Part shown: positions 8,392 through 17,483 of the stretch, piece by piece | How the letters are laid out: each line of letters begins with the position of its first letter | Numbering within the stretch: the stretch's first letter is position 1 | Assembly (NCBI GenBank): GCA_015660915.1 | Contig: JACTTZ010000004.1 | Location: 62,001 to 126,000, forward strand | Reading direction: 5' to 3' | Source: Methanomicrobia archaeon | Lineage (GTDB): Archaea > Halobacteriota > Bog-38 > Methanoflorentales > Methanoflorentaceae | DNA length: 64,000 nt | Translations under genes and position numbers: made by a program | The notes under the pieces: generated by a model | What the model saw: the letters and a program-made list of their open reading frames with translations, nothing else | What the model was told of the DNA's origin: nothing | Database searches by the model: none

Positions 8392-8892
8392 ATGGACGAT
8401 TACTTGATCAAACGACTTGAAAATGCTCAGACTATGTCCGACATCTTTGAGGTCGTCAAGGCGACCGTCGAGAGGTCGACGGGCATGAGCCGAGGCGGTA
8501 TTATGCTCGGTTTGGCGAACCTCGGCAACCACCCGAACGGGTTCTTCGGGGCGTTTTACCCCGTCGGATCGAACATCATCGTTATGAACGAGATCCCGCT
8601 TCTCCGCATCAAGGAGACCGACCCGGCACTCTGGAAGCCCTACGTGTTTCACGTCCAGCTCCACGAGTACATGCACTCCTTGGGGTTCCTCAGCGAGCAC
8701 GTCGTGAGACAACGCGTCCACGCGATCACAAAGAGCGTCTTTGGTGAGGAACATCCTGCCACGCTCCTTGCGGCAAACACCGAACGTTTCATCCCAAACC
8801 TCGCGTACCCGAACGCATCGTGGCAACCGAAAGATCTCAAGATCAAGCTCGTCGAGGACTTTGACCGGTCGAGCGCCAGCTACTTTGCGTAG
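8392..8892 (+). CDS. HExxH putative zinc metallopeptidase-like protein
   Basis: A 166-residue soluble protein. The diagnostic segment is HVQLHEYMHSLGFLSE near residue 90: HExxH followed by G and an acidic residue, typical of a zinc protease helix. The N-terminus (MSDIFEVVKATVERSTG) is helical, and the rest has no recognised domain. There is no signal peptide, so it should be cytoplasmic. It may be peptidase-derived rather than active. Control by the PadR-like regulator at 56.7 kb is likely from the shared operator at 8331. ATG 8392 is preferred over an in-frame TTG at 8377. Confidence 0.6.
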   Translation: MDDYLIKRLENAQTMSDIFEVVKATVERSTGMSRGGIMLGLANLGNHPNGFFGAFYPVGSNIIVMNEIPLLRIKETDPALWKPYVFHVQLHEYMHSLGFLSEHVVRQRVHAITKSVFGEEHPATLLAANTERFIPNLAYPNASWQPKDLKIKLVEDFDRSSASYFA

Positions 8893-8926
8893 TCTGATGC
8901 GCGCCGGCGTCGCTCGCTCGTGACTG

Positions 8927-8935
8927 TTTTTTTTT
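8927..8935. terminator. T-tract between convergent genes
   Basis: A run of nine T follows the HExxH gene by 34 bp. Archaeal RNA polymerase commonly terminates at such U-rich tracts. It also lies just before the end of the convergent MFS gene. Confidence 0.5.
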
Positions 8936-8967
8936 ACAGAGCAGCGCCAAGATGCCTTTTTCGACGC

Positions 8968-10368
8968 CTATCGCACCCTCCCCCGGGCGAGCGAGGCAAA
9001 GATGCCGATGAAGCAGAGCACAGTGAAGAGCGAAAAGGCGAGTTGATTGCTCTGCATAAAGAGCTCGGATGACCCAGGCGTAATCACCGTCTGCCCGATG
9101 ATGAGCGCAAAAATGAGCTCGACGAGCGCGACGCTCAGCACTTGCCCGATCGTGCGCATCGTCGCGATCGTTCCCGAGGCCAGCCCGTAAAATCGGCTTT
9201 CCACAGAGCTCATGACGGCGTTCGTGTTCGGCGACGAGAAGAGACCGAACCCGAACCCGAGAATAGCCAAACTCGCGATGACCACCGGTATAGGCGTCGT
9301 CGGCGTTAGAAAAATGAAGGGGGCGAGGCCGACGGTGGTCATTCCCATGCCGATCGAGGCGACGACCTGCGGTTCGGTCCTGTCCGAAAGCCGCCCCGCC
9401 ACCGGCGACACGGCAGCCTGCACGATGGGCTGTGCTATCAGTATAATGCCCGCTATTTCAGGGCTGAATCCCCGCACGCTCTGCAGGTAGATGCTCAACA
9501 ACAGCGTTACGGCAAACGTGGCACTATAGCTGATGAGCGCGGCCACGTTTGAAAAGGCGAACGCCCGATTCCTGACGAGAAGAGTGATACTGAAGACAGG
9601 AAATCGCACCCGCATCTCCCAGACAACAAACGATGCGGCCGCCACGACCCCAAAGACGAGGAGCCCAAGGCTACTTAACGCAGGAATCTGTGTCAGGCCG
9701 TACACGAGCGAGAAGAGCGCTAACCCGAAGACGATCGAGCCTATGAGGTCAAATGGTTCGCCCTTTGCCTCGGCCCACTCCCACTTGAGCTTGCGCAGGC
9801 TAACGACAGCGATGATGATCCCCAGCGGGATGTTGATGTAAAAGATGCTGCGCCATCCGATATACTGCGTCATGAGGCCGCCGAGGAACGGGCCGACCGA
9901 CAGACCGAGATAGACGGCGGCGGTGCTGATGCCGAGGGCCTTGCCCCTCTCACCGGCCGGATAGGCTGACGTGAGGATGGCAAAGCCTGTGCCCGTTATC
10001 ATGGACGCCGCGAAGCCCTGGAACGCACGAAAGGCGATCACCGACGTGCTCGAAAACGAGAGCGAAATGAGAAACGACGCGACGGAAAAGAGGAGCGCCC
10101 CGTAGGCAAAGACGCGTTTCCTGCCGTAGATGTCTGAAAACTTGCCGAACGGGACGAGAAAGATCGCCAGGGTGAGGAGGTAGGCGGTCGCGACCCACGC
10201 GAGCGTGACGGCGTCCATCGCGAACTCACCTGCTATCGACGGAAGCGCGATGTTCACGGCGGACACGTCAAAGGGCGTGAGGAAGGCGGCGAGCGTTACA
10301 ACGATCAGGACGAGCGTCCTATCCGCGACAGGGAGCGTTTGTGCATCGGTATCTCCAGAGGGCGCCAC
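8968..10368 (-). CDS. MFS drug/export permease (DHA2/EmrB-QacA-like, ~14 TM)
   Basis: About 466 residues with roughly 14 hydrophobic helices. The first helix contains FDVSAVNIALPSIAGEF, a hallmark of the DHA2 family (D and P in helix 1). The cytoplasmic loop GKFSDIYGRKRVF is motif A, and GPFLGGLMTQYIGWRSIF matches motif C and the following loop. The family exports drugs or metabolites by proton antiport. GTG 10368 follows GGAAGGTG; an in-frame GTG at 10377 is possible. The frame stays open to 10725, but that part lacks membrane or family features. It is divergent from the HEAT-repeat gene. Confidence 0.88.
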   Translation of the reverse strand: MAPSGDTDAQTLPVADRTLVLIVVTLAAFLTPFDVSAVNIALPSIAGEFAMDAVTLAWVATAYLLTLAIFLVPFGKFSDIYGRKRVFAYGALLFSVASFLISLSFSSTSVIAFRAFQGFAASMITGTGFAILTSAYPAGERGKALGISTAAVYLGLSVGPFLGGLMTQYIGWRSIFYINIPLGIIIAVVSLRKLKWEWAEAKGEPFDLIGSIVFGLALFSLVYGLTQIPALSSLGLLVFGVVAAASFVVWEMRVRFPVFSITLLVRNRAFAFSNVAALISYSATFAVTLLLSIYLQSVRGFSPEIAGIILIAQPIVQAAVSPVAGRLSDRTEPQVVASIGMGMTTVGLAPFIFLTPTTPIPVVIASLAILGFGFGLFSSPNTNAVMSSVESRFYGLASGTIATMRTIGQVLSVALVELIFALIIGQTVITPGSSELFMQSNQLAFSLFTVLCFIGIFASLARGRVR

Positions 10369-10633
10369 ACCGTTCACCTTCCCGTTGCCACGATACGACA
10401 CGGTCACGCGTCTCCCGTTCAAGCGCCGCCGCGGCGTCAGCCGTACGCGTAGGCGTGTCGTCGTTGGCCTGCAGTGCGTTTGAGTAACGTAGCTCCTCAC
10501 TTTTTGCCTTTTCGGCGTGATAAGGAGCGAAACATCGCACTCGCCGCTTCCGAAGCACAACGGTTTTAACGGGTATGCGCCAATCCCTCTTGAAACGCTA
10601 AGATTGAACGCATCGTGATGAGAGGTGTAAATC

Positions 10634-11494
10634 GTGCCGGTGCCAACCCCAAACATTGACAAGATGAAAGCGGAAAGAGATGTCGGGGGGCTGATCCGTG
10701 CCCTCAAGGATGCCGACGCGGCCACTCGCTATCAAGCGGCACAGGCCTTGGACGAGCTTCGAGATTCGAGGGCCGTTGGACCACTCACGGACGCGCTCCG
10801 TGACGAAGCGATGACCGTTCGCGCTAGAGCAGCGGAAGCGCTTGGGCGGTTAGGCTATATCGGCGCGGTTGAGCCGCTCGTTCGAGCGCTAAACGACGCG
10901 AGTGCAAACGTTCGCTATGCGGTGGCAACCGCTCTCGGAGCGCTGCGTGATCTGAGGGGGGTCGAGCCGCTTATTCGGGTGCTGCGCGACGACGCCGATA
11001 ACGTCGTTCGCACAGAGGCCGCCCGAGCCCTCGGAGCGTTGGGAGACAGCAGAGCGGTTGAGCCGCTTATCGATGCGTTGGCCGATGTGCACGACGAAGT
11101 GAGAGAGGCGGCATCAGACGCCCTCACGGCGCTGTTCGGTGAACGGGCGCGACAAGCAGTGAAGCTCTATCTTTCCGAGAGAGACCGCCGAGAAGCGGAA
11201 CGGCGAGGCGACGTGACGCCGCGGGCACGCGGTCACAAACAGGTGCCGGCCTTTTGTTCGCGGTGGGGCAGAGAAGTGACGCTCCTTCGCGGCTTCTACT
11301 CGTTTTTTGACGTGTGCGAGGGTAGTTTGGCGCATGCTGGAAAGCCGTGCGAGAATTATCACTGTCTCTACAACGACGTTATGGTGAGCGGGTTTTGGCT
11401 GCGCAACGAGATGGGCGTTACGGACTTTGCCTCCAAAACAGAAACGAATAGCGCGATGAAAGAGCACGGTGCGGTCGATTACACACGACCGTGA
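10634..11494 (+). CDS. HEAT-repeat (PBS-lyase type) protein with Cys-containing C-terminal domain
   Basis: Residues ~15-175 carry five short HEAT repeats of the PBS-lyase type, each with an AVEPLIRAL-like helix and an R-x-x-A-A-x-A-L-G helix. The remaining ~110 residues hold four Cys (CSRW, DVCEG, KPCENYHC) and resemble no domain I know. HEAT scaffolds mediate protein binding or sit on modification enzymes. The GTG start is supported by GAGGTG upstream. It lies divergent from the exporter; no operon partner. Confidence 0.75.
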   Translation: MPVPTPNIDKMKAERDVGGLIRALKDADAATRYQAAQALDELRDSRAVGPLTDALRDEAMTVRARAAEALGRLGYIGAVEPLVRALNDASANVRYAVATALGALRDLRGVEPLIRVLRDDADNVVRTEAARALGALGDSRAVEPLIDALADVHDEVREAASDALTALFGERARQAVKLYLSERDRREAERRGDVTPRARGHKQVPAFCSRWGREVTLLRGFYSFFDVCEGSLAHAGKPCENYHCLYNDVMVSGFWLRNEMGVTDFASKTETNSAMKEHGAVDYTRP

Positions 11495-11822
11495 CGGCGG
11501 CGGCCATACGAGCGGACTTTTGGACCTGCTTGTTAGCGCGATACGCAGACTCGCGCCTCAAGGTTAGTATATAGTGTCTCAACAGCTTTGAGGTCGCTGC
11601 GCCGATGAAGCTTCCCCGCAAAGCCCTAAGAAGCGCACCTCTTCTTCGGATTTATGGATGTAGCTACACTGATTGATGTAACGTATCGGATCGGCACATC
11701 ACATCCGTTCTGGCCCCTCGTAGTGTATGAGGTCGGGATAATAGCCGCAACAAACCTCTTCAAATGGCATACTGAGCGCGAGGGGGTCGACGTCGTAGGT
11801 AACAAGGCACGGTGCGTGTCTC
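11495..11822. other. Gap with weak small ORF only
   Basis: A plus frame at 11654-11872 begins with a plausible hydrophobic N-terminus but loses coding character after ~50 residues and overlaps the broken minus-strand gene. A TATA-like AGTATATAG lies near 11564. Nothing here can be supported as a gene. Confidence 0.35.
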
Positions 11823-12112
11823 CTACTGCTGCGCTGCCTGCAAGCGGTAGTCGGGGGCCTCGCCATAGGTGAGATCGGACTGAAACACGTCGAGCTCGGC
11901 GACGACCTCGTTAGCACGTCGCGGAGGTCTTGAGCAGTCGCCACTTCGATCTCGGTTAGACGCATGTCCACCTCTTTTTTTGTCCACCCCTCGGAACGCC
12001 GCTGCTGTTTGAACTTCTTGTCGTATTCGCGACGTTTAGTTTCGTCTTTATCTGGTATTTTTTTCTTATCTTGCCTCCGATTCTTTTTTGACTTGTTGTT
12101 GCGGGGGTGCAT
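11823..12112 (-). pseudogene. Frameshifted gene for a Lys/Arg-rich small protein
   Basis: From ATG 12112 the frame encodes a very basic N-terminus (KSKKNRRQDKKK, then RREYDKKFKQQRR) and an acidic helical stretch ending near VATAQDLRD. In that frame the sequence then turns into Ser/Pro/Arg-rich text. In a neighbouring frame, beginning near 11914, a coding-like segment (ANEVVAELDVFQSD, then YGEAPDYRLQ) runs to a TAG at 11823. One indel near 11915 would join them into one ~95-residue protein. The family is not recognised. It could be true decay or a sequence error. Confidence 0.45.
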
Positions 12113-12278
12113 GTTATGTCGTGCCCTTAAGTGTGCACCGGCACTTATCGCCCGCTTTTTAGTATAAATAATTAGTGTTATCTTCGGCTTAAACCTTTCG
12201 CATAAAAAAAGCCTACAGCGGTTTTTTTAAAAAAATATACCGAAAAATCTGTTAGTTGGCTGGCTGGAGCGTGTTGAT

Positions 12279-12563
12279 TTGTGGCGACCGTCTGCAGGCC
12301 GTATCCAACGAATCCCAAAGTTCTGTCGAGTTTCGTTTCTTGAAGAGCTGATCGTTGTTAGCGCAATTGAGTCATCTTTGACGCTCGCTCATGAGCACTT
12401 GATTGAGCATATTTCTCTCGAGCGTCCCAACGTGGCATTCTGCACGAGCGATCCGAACTGCGCTCAATGGCTTTTGTCTGCTTTGGAACAAGAGTGGACG
12501 CAGTCGATTGACAGTATGCAGCGCATAGGTGATCTGTTGTACAACGATTTTTTCTTGCGATAG
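12279..12563 (+). pseudogene. C-terminal remnant of a TrmB-family regulator
   Basis: The last ~60 codons align with the end of the intact TrmB protein at 2737: AFCTSDPNCAQWLLSALEQE corresponds to AFWTNSPEYAQYLEASFELL, followed by QRIGDLL against QRIEAVL. The winged helix and most of the effector domain are missing, and the upstream DNA is AT-rich with no recognisable continuation. Minus-strand frames over the same bases, some with hydrophobic stretches, are less convincing. Confidence 0.5.
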
Positions 12564-12905
12564 AAAAAGCTGCAATGACATGGCAAGTTGGACCCCGAGA
12601 TAATCGACGACGAGCGAAGATCCAGACAGAAGATGCTGCCCAGAAACAGAAGCAAACCGTGTGCTGCGTTGCCCAACAACGTGCCGAGTTCTCTTGACCA
12701 ATAGATGAAAGACGAGCAGGGAAACGGCGTATACAAGAATAAAGTAGCCCCAACGGCCGCCGATAAAAGGATTAGCGGTCGGCATCGTTATGGTAGTATT
12801 GGCCCTCTCTAATCCAGCCGAAGCAAAAGATGAGTATCTACAATCCCAACAGAGGTTTTCTTGAGCACGTCGTAGACGTGCAGTTGTGGGAGCGTTTTTG
12901 ACTGA

Positions 12906-13334
12906 CTAGTCAGCGTGAAACGAAATGACAAAAGCCGTTCCGTTCTCTCTGTTCAGTTCAATGGTGCCCTCGAGCTGATTGACCAACGTGAGAACGAGCT
13001 GCATGCCCAGCGAGTCGGTCGCCCGAAAGTCCACATCAGCTGGGAATCCCACGCCGTCATCCGCAACGGTCAAGGTATACGCCCTGTTCGAACGCTGTAG
13101 GGCGACGGTGACGCCACCCGTCCTTCCATCGGGAAACGCATACCTTAATGAGTTTGACACGAGCTCGTTGATGATGAGCGCGCAGGGGATGGCGGCGTCC
13201 ACGCCGAGCTGGACGTTCTCGATCTCAACAGTGGTCGTGATTGCTCCTAGAGGGACGTTGTACATCCGCAGGAGCTCGCCAACCAAGCTCTCGACGTAAT
13301 CACCGAATGAAACAAGAGCGCAGAAAAAAGACGC
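12906..13334 (-). pseudogene. Truncated histidine kinase (HisKA_2/HATPase end)
   Basis: The open frame, bounded upstream by a TAA at 13335-13337, encodes ~142 residues of a kinase C-terminus. FGDYVESLVGELLRMYN is the end of a HisKA_2-type dimerisation domain. IINELVSNSLRYAFPDG is the N box of the ATPase, VADDGVGFP the G1 box and SLGMQLVLTLVNQL the G2 box. The phospho-accepting His helix and any sensor domain are absent upstream. Without them it cannot autophosphorylate as a normal kinase. An internal ATG at 13286 could still express the ATPase domain. Confidence 0.7.
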
Positions 13335-13489
13335 TTAGATACCTGCGAGGCGCCCGTTGCCGTTAGACATCGACTGACGCGGCGAACGCGCTCGTGATTC
13401 GGGGCGAGTTCGATGCGTGTGCACGCTGTCGCCAACCGCAATGCTCGGTTGCGCGGCGCCGTAATGCCAACGTCGGCAACCAAATGGAC

Positions 13490-13708
13490 TCATTCCCGGA
13501 CAAGCAACGTGCTCGCACCATACAATATCCCAGCGGCGACCACAAATACGCCGACGTAAGCAACTAGCGCTTGGCTTGGAGTCGTCGCGCTTATCCTGTT
13601 ATTGGCTACGTATATAAGGAGGAGGCCAGCCACCACAACTATTGCAGCGACAAGAAGCCCTCTGCGCCCTTCACGCAAGCGAGCGCTCCAATCTTTTGTT
13701 TTGCCCAT
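13490..13708 (-). CDS. Small two-TM membrane protein
   Basis: A 72-residue product with a basic N-terminus (MGKTKDWSARLREGRRG) and two hydrophobic helices (LLVAAIVVVAGLLLIYVA and ALVAYVGVFVVAAGILYGA). The composition is typical of a real membrane peptide with positive-inside orientation. No family is recognised and the neighbours are broken genes, so it could be a fragment. Confidence 0.4.
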   Translation of the reverse strand: MGKTKDWSARLREGRRGLLVAAIVVVAGLLLIYVANNRISATTPSQALVAYVGVFVVAAGILYGASTLLVRE

Positions 13709-14278
13709 TTCGTGTTGTTGTCCTGCAGCGCGAAGTTTTACGTGCGGTTACGTGCAGCGCGCGCGAAATCCTACATCCTGAAGGAGGTGTGTCGCCGACG
13801 CCAAAAGAAGGATGAGCACGGAAATAGGCGTTCCCTACATTGCATTTCTTGTGATCAACAAGCGCATTCAGTTTTATGCAGGGTCACGCTACAAAGACTA
13901 CCCAGAGGCCTCAGCAACTGGAGCATCCCCGCTTGAGGTAACGAGCAGTCAGGTCAGTGACAGCACGAGCCGCGCTTCATCACAGTCTTTCTGAGACAAG
14001 GGACCAACAGTACAACGTGTATCACTATTGTAAGCGCCAACAAGATAACGTGCATCACTACTATGGCGAGACCAAATAGCAACAACAGCTTTGAAAACCC
14101 TAGTTTGCAGAACATCGTTCGCCTCACGCACGTAAACGCGTCGTTTACGTTAAAAGAGTACACCTAAAGATAAACGTTTGCCCCGGCTGCTTTTCGGCTT
14201 TAGCTCGGGTTTTCTATCGTTACTATAACTCTGCTCTTTCATATCAGAGCCGACCAGGAACAGCGCTCGGGAAAAAAC
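13709..14278. other. Gap with no firmly supported gene
   Basis: A 60-codon plus frame at 13812-13994 starts plausibly but ends in Ser/Thr-rich text. A 69-codon minus frame at 13954-14163 has one strongly hydrophobic segment. Both lack homologous motifs or a good ribosome site, and they overlap. I read this stretch as decayed sequence. Confidence 0.35.
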
Positions 14279-15232
14279 TCAGCCTCCCTGCTTCTTCCCC
14301 TCCAGAGATTCTTTCAGGCTCTGCACCTCTGCTCGCATCCCCTTGAGCTCGGCGAGGTCAGCCTTGATTTCGTCCGTGCGGTCCTCCAATGTAGAGAGCT
14401 TCTCTAAGCGCTTCTCGATTGCGCTCAGTTGTGCGATAACGTTTCCGATCGTCTCTTTGCTCCCTTTCGTGATTTCCTCCCGTTCTGCCCTGAACTTCTC
14501 AAGAAGGGCCGATGTCGTGGTGGCCGTCACGAGGCTCGCAAAGAGGATGGCAGAGATCATTGCGATGACCCCGATGATCCTGCCAAGCCCGGTGTACGGC
14601 ACCACGTCCCCGTAGCCGACGCTCGTTATGGTGACGATCATGTACCACAGCGCGTCGTTCGGGCTACCGACGTTGGGATTCACGCCCGATTCGATGGAAA
14701 AGAAGAGAAACGCGCCAACGATGATGACGAGCAAGTAGATGGCTAAGCCGTAGATGAGTCGCGTCTTTTCAGCAAAAGCGAGGACTTCTTTTTCGAGTCG
14801 TCGTGAGAACCGCAAAAGGGCGACGATTCGCACGAGTCGCACCAGCCTGAAGATGAGGGTAAACGGCAGGGCGATGCCGAACGAGACGAGGGCCAGATAG
14901 TCAAAGGGAATGATGGCGAGAATGTCGGTCCACTGGTGCGCGACGTAGCGCCACTTGTTGTCCTGCTCGTTCACCCGAAACAGGTATTCGACCCACAAGA
15001 AGAGCACGACTACCGCGTCAAACGTCGCTATTGCCTGCAAGCTCCCTTGTCTGAGGTTAAAGATGACGGTAATGAACAGGAAAAAGACGTCAAAGATAAT
15101 GAGGATAAAGCAGAGGACTTCGTACAGATAGCGGATTCTCGAGCTGAGGCGAAAAACCTCGTTGAGACGCCGGATTCTCGCTATAATGTTGAAAAACTCA
15201 AGCAGGTCCGGAAGCTTCTCAGTCGGCTTCAT
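14279..15232 (-). CDS. Voltage-gated-type potassium channel
   Basis: A 317-residue membrane protein with six hydrophobic segments. S4 is an Arg ladder (RLVRLVRIVALLRFSRR). The pore loop contains TSVGYGD, the K+ selectivity filter, near residue 205, followed by S6. The C-terminal ~80 residues are a charged coiled coil (heptads such as LSAIEKRLEKLSTLEDR), likely a tetramerisation domain. This is the standard prokaryotic Kv layout, mediating K+ flux across the cell membrane. GTGAGGA precedes the ATG. No partner gene is adjacent. Confidence 0.92.
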   Translation of the reverse strand: MKPTEKLPDLLEFFNIIARIRRLNEVFRLSSRIRYLYEVLCFILIIFDVFFLFITVIFNLRQGSLQAIATFDAVVVLFLWVEYLFRVNEQDNKWRYVAHQWTDILAIIPFDYLALVSFGIALPFTLIFRLVRLVRIVALLRFSRRLEKEVLAFAEKTRLIYGLAIYLLVIIVGAFLFFSIESGVNPNVGSPNDALWYMIVTITSVGYGDVVPYTGLGRIIGVIAMISAILFASLVTATTTSALLEKFRAEREEITKGSKETIGNVIAQLSAIEKRLEKLSTLEDRTDEIKADLAELKGMRAEVQSLKESLEGKKQGG

Positions 15233-15527
15233 CGTTCCTCACTAGCTTGAGGGACTTGATGTGGTCGCCCCAACCGTACGACTGTCTAGTCAACTCCTGC
15301 GGGATGCAATAAACGTTGCGAAATGACTCTGCGTGATCGGTTGATTAGCCTTGAAGCGAGACTCGTACGAATGAACGGCAACGCGGCTATTGCTATCAGA
15401 AGCCAACGTATTGGAGCGATGAAATCGGGGACGCTGGCTTCGAGCAAGCTCTGCGATGTGAGCCAACACAATCGTGCAGATGAATAAGTGAGCTGACATC
15501 CGAAGGAAGGCGGAATGCGGGCGAGCG
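15233..15527. other. Gap, nothing recognised
   Basis: The minus frames that cross this stretch overlap the start of the neighbouring gene region and read as Ser/Arg/His-rich shadow translations. No RNA gene or repeat was seen. Confidence 0.35.
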
Positions 15528-16844
15528 TTAGGACCTCGCATACCTGCGAGCTTCGCGAATAAAAGTGTCAAATCCCGCGCGCATTGCGTACACGTGTGCG
15601 TGCTGACACGACGCAATAGCGTTATGTTCAACGATTCCGTCGCATCCATCGATGCCTCTACCGCGTCTCATTTTGTACGCAAATCGGGCATCATCGTCCA
15701 CCACGGCGACCAAATGATGATATTCGTGTCCGCGCAATCGTTCGCCTTTGACTGCAATCGCGCAGTCTCTCACGAGCTCAGCTTCAGAATGTCCCACCGC
15801 TTGGAGGGTGTCGGTCACCTGGACCTCAGCCGGAATAACTCCCACGAGCTTATGCCTAACGCCATCTTTCGCCGCAAGTGAACGCGAAAGATACGCGAGT
15901 CCACCGCCCTCTGCATAAATCGGCATGCCCTCTGCAGCTTTCGAATAGATATCATCTAAAAGGCCTGCATTTGCACTGAGCTGCTGAGCGTGCGCCTCCG
16001 GATACCCCCCACCCACATAGAGGGCATCAACTAGCGGCAGTCGGTCCGTGAGCGGTGAAAAATACTCGAGCTTCGCGGCATGTTCGAGCGCCTCAAGATT
16101 CGAGCGATAGTAAAAGCAGAACGCGCTGTCCAAAGGAATGCCGATCGTTATGTCCGCCTTGATATCGAGGGGCGGCACGGGAACGTGCGCGGGAAGTTCT
16201 GAAGCGCTGCTCGTTATGGACGCGACATCGAGCTCGTCGTACACTGCAGCGAGGGCGGCATCAGTCACCGCTTCTTTTTGTCGAGGGGCCGTGGTCAGAC
16301 TTCGGCTGAGATCCCAGACTTCCTTTCGAAGAACGCCCAGGAGTGGAACCCCGATCTTCGCCAACGCACGCCGTATGTCATTCACGTGCTTGTCGCTGCC
16401 GACGCGCGTCGCAACGACGCCGACGACCTTTGCAACGTATGAGGTATATGATGCGTATTGGGCAAATCCGAGAACCGTAGCAGCCACACTTTCTGAAGAT
16501 GCGCTCGCATCGACGGTGAGGATAATAGGGACGCCAATGATATCAGCGATGCGCGCCGTGCTCGACGCGCCGGTGTACATCCCCGAAGCGCCCTCGATAA
16601 CGACCATGTCGGCGTTCGATTTCGCGAGCTCACGTTTGACGCCTGCTTCACCCATAATGAAGGCGTCGAGGTTGTAGCACGGCCGCTCAGTGACCCGTTC
16701 GTGAAGTCTCACATCCACGAAGCCCGGGCCGACCTTGAAAGACTGCACGTCATAGCCAGCGTTAGCGAGTCCTTTTAATAAGGCGAGGGTTATTGTGGTC
16801 TTTCCGACACCGGTGCGAGTGCCGCCGACGATAACGCCTTTCAT
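15528..16844 (-). CDS. CfbB/CobB-type a,c-diamide synthase homologue with altered active site
   Basis: A 438-residue two-domain protein: an N-terminal P-loop synthetase (GGTRTGVGKTTITLALL) and a C-terminal class I glutamine amidotransferase domain (DALYVGGGYPEAHA, then RGHEYHH with the triad His). The family amidates Ni-sirohydrochlorin (CfbB, coenzyme F430 route) or cobyrinate (CobB/CbiA, B12 route). Two key positions differ. The amidotransferase nucleophile, normally Cys in YAECGG, is Gly at residue 313 (YAEGGG, codon 15906-15908). The GPDxxD motif reads GPGFVD at 39-44. It may use free ammonia, have a new role or be decaying. ATG 16844 is chosen; two GTG codons precede it. Confidence 0.8.
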   Translation of the reverse strand: MKGVIVGGTRTGVGKTTITLALLKGLANAGYDVQSFKVGPGFVDVRLHERVTERPCYNLDAFIMGEAGVKRELAKSNADMVVIEGASGMYTGASSTARIADIIGVPIILTVDASASSESVAATVLGFAQYASYTSYVAKVVGVVATRVGSDKHVNDIRRALAKIGVPLLGVLRKEVWDLSRSLTTAPRQKEAVTDAALAAVYDELDVASITSSASELPAHVPVPPLDIKADITIGIPLDSAFCFYYRSNLEALEHAAKLEYFSPLTDRLPLVDALYVGGGYPEAHAQQLSANAGLLDDIYSKAAEGMPIYAEGGGLAYLSRSLAAKDGVRHKLVGVIPAEVQVTDTLQAVGHSEAELVRDCAIAVKGERLRGHEYHHLVAVVDDDARFAYKMRRGRGIDGCDGIVEHNAIASCQHAHVYAMRAGFDTFIREARRYARS

Positions 16845-17137
16845 CACCACAGCATGCCGATGTTTCGTTAATAGCTTTTCTCACCGGCGATGCGTCACGA
16901 AATCACGTTACGAGTCGTACCGCGGGCTCAATGCGCCGTCACCGTCGCCGAAATCGCAAAAAAAGCAGGGTCGTATGAGATCCCACTGAATGCCACTTCC
17001 TAACAGCTCCCGCGGATACGAGCACGCCGAGTCAAAGGTCAAACAAAAAACGCCAAACTCTCGCTTCTTCAGTTACATGAAGCGCCGTGCAAAATCGCAG
17101 AAAGCGCGGCAAACCGCGTGGGCTCAGTGTTGACGGC

Positions 17138-17324
17138 TCACTCTGCCGCGCCGTGCGTACAGAAATAGGCGCCGTTGAGGTTGTACTCGACATAGACAGG
17201 GCAGCTCAAGCAATCACAGCCCTTCATCTCGGGTTTCTTCTCACTCACGCCCATAGCACAATACGTTCCGTCGCTAAGATTGCTCTCGAAAAGTCGGACA
17301 TCCGGGATACGTGCATTTCGTCAT
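17138..17324 (-). pseudogene. DUF2769-like cysteine-rich protein with one frameshift
   Basis: From ATG 17324 the frame gives MTKCTYPGCPTFRE and then stops at a TAG. In the next frame coding sense continues with ESNLSDGTYCAMG, then CDCLSCPVYVEYNLNGAYFC and a TGA at 17138. Together they show the two-fold C-x-x-C-P...C layout of DUF2769 proteins, common in methanogens and probably metal-binding. Removing one base in the TTTTC run near 17289-17293 restores a ~61-residue protein. It may be a sequencing error. Confidence 0.55.
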
Positions 17325-17483
17325 AGTGTCTTTGTTAAGCGGGACTTTCACGGGATTCGCCTCCAAATGCGCAGACTATTAAGGCCTTCCCTTGTGTCGT
17401 CCGATTATGGGCAATCCCGCCATCAAATCACTGATAGGCATACAGAATTGAACGCCAAGTGAGAACGCTGCAAATAACACGAA

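Noticed and set aside
10378-10725. N-terminal extension of the MFS exporter
   Set aside because: The extra ~116 codons are polar and Arg-rich with no family match, and a good ribosome site precedes the internal GTG.
12372-12785. Minus-strand membrane protein frame opposite the TrmB remnant
   Set aside because: Hydrophobic stretches are spread over two frames with no motif, while the plus strand aligns with the TrmB C-terminus.
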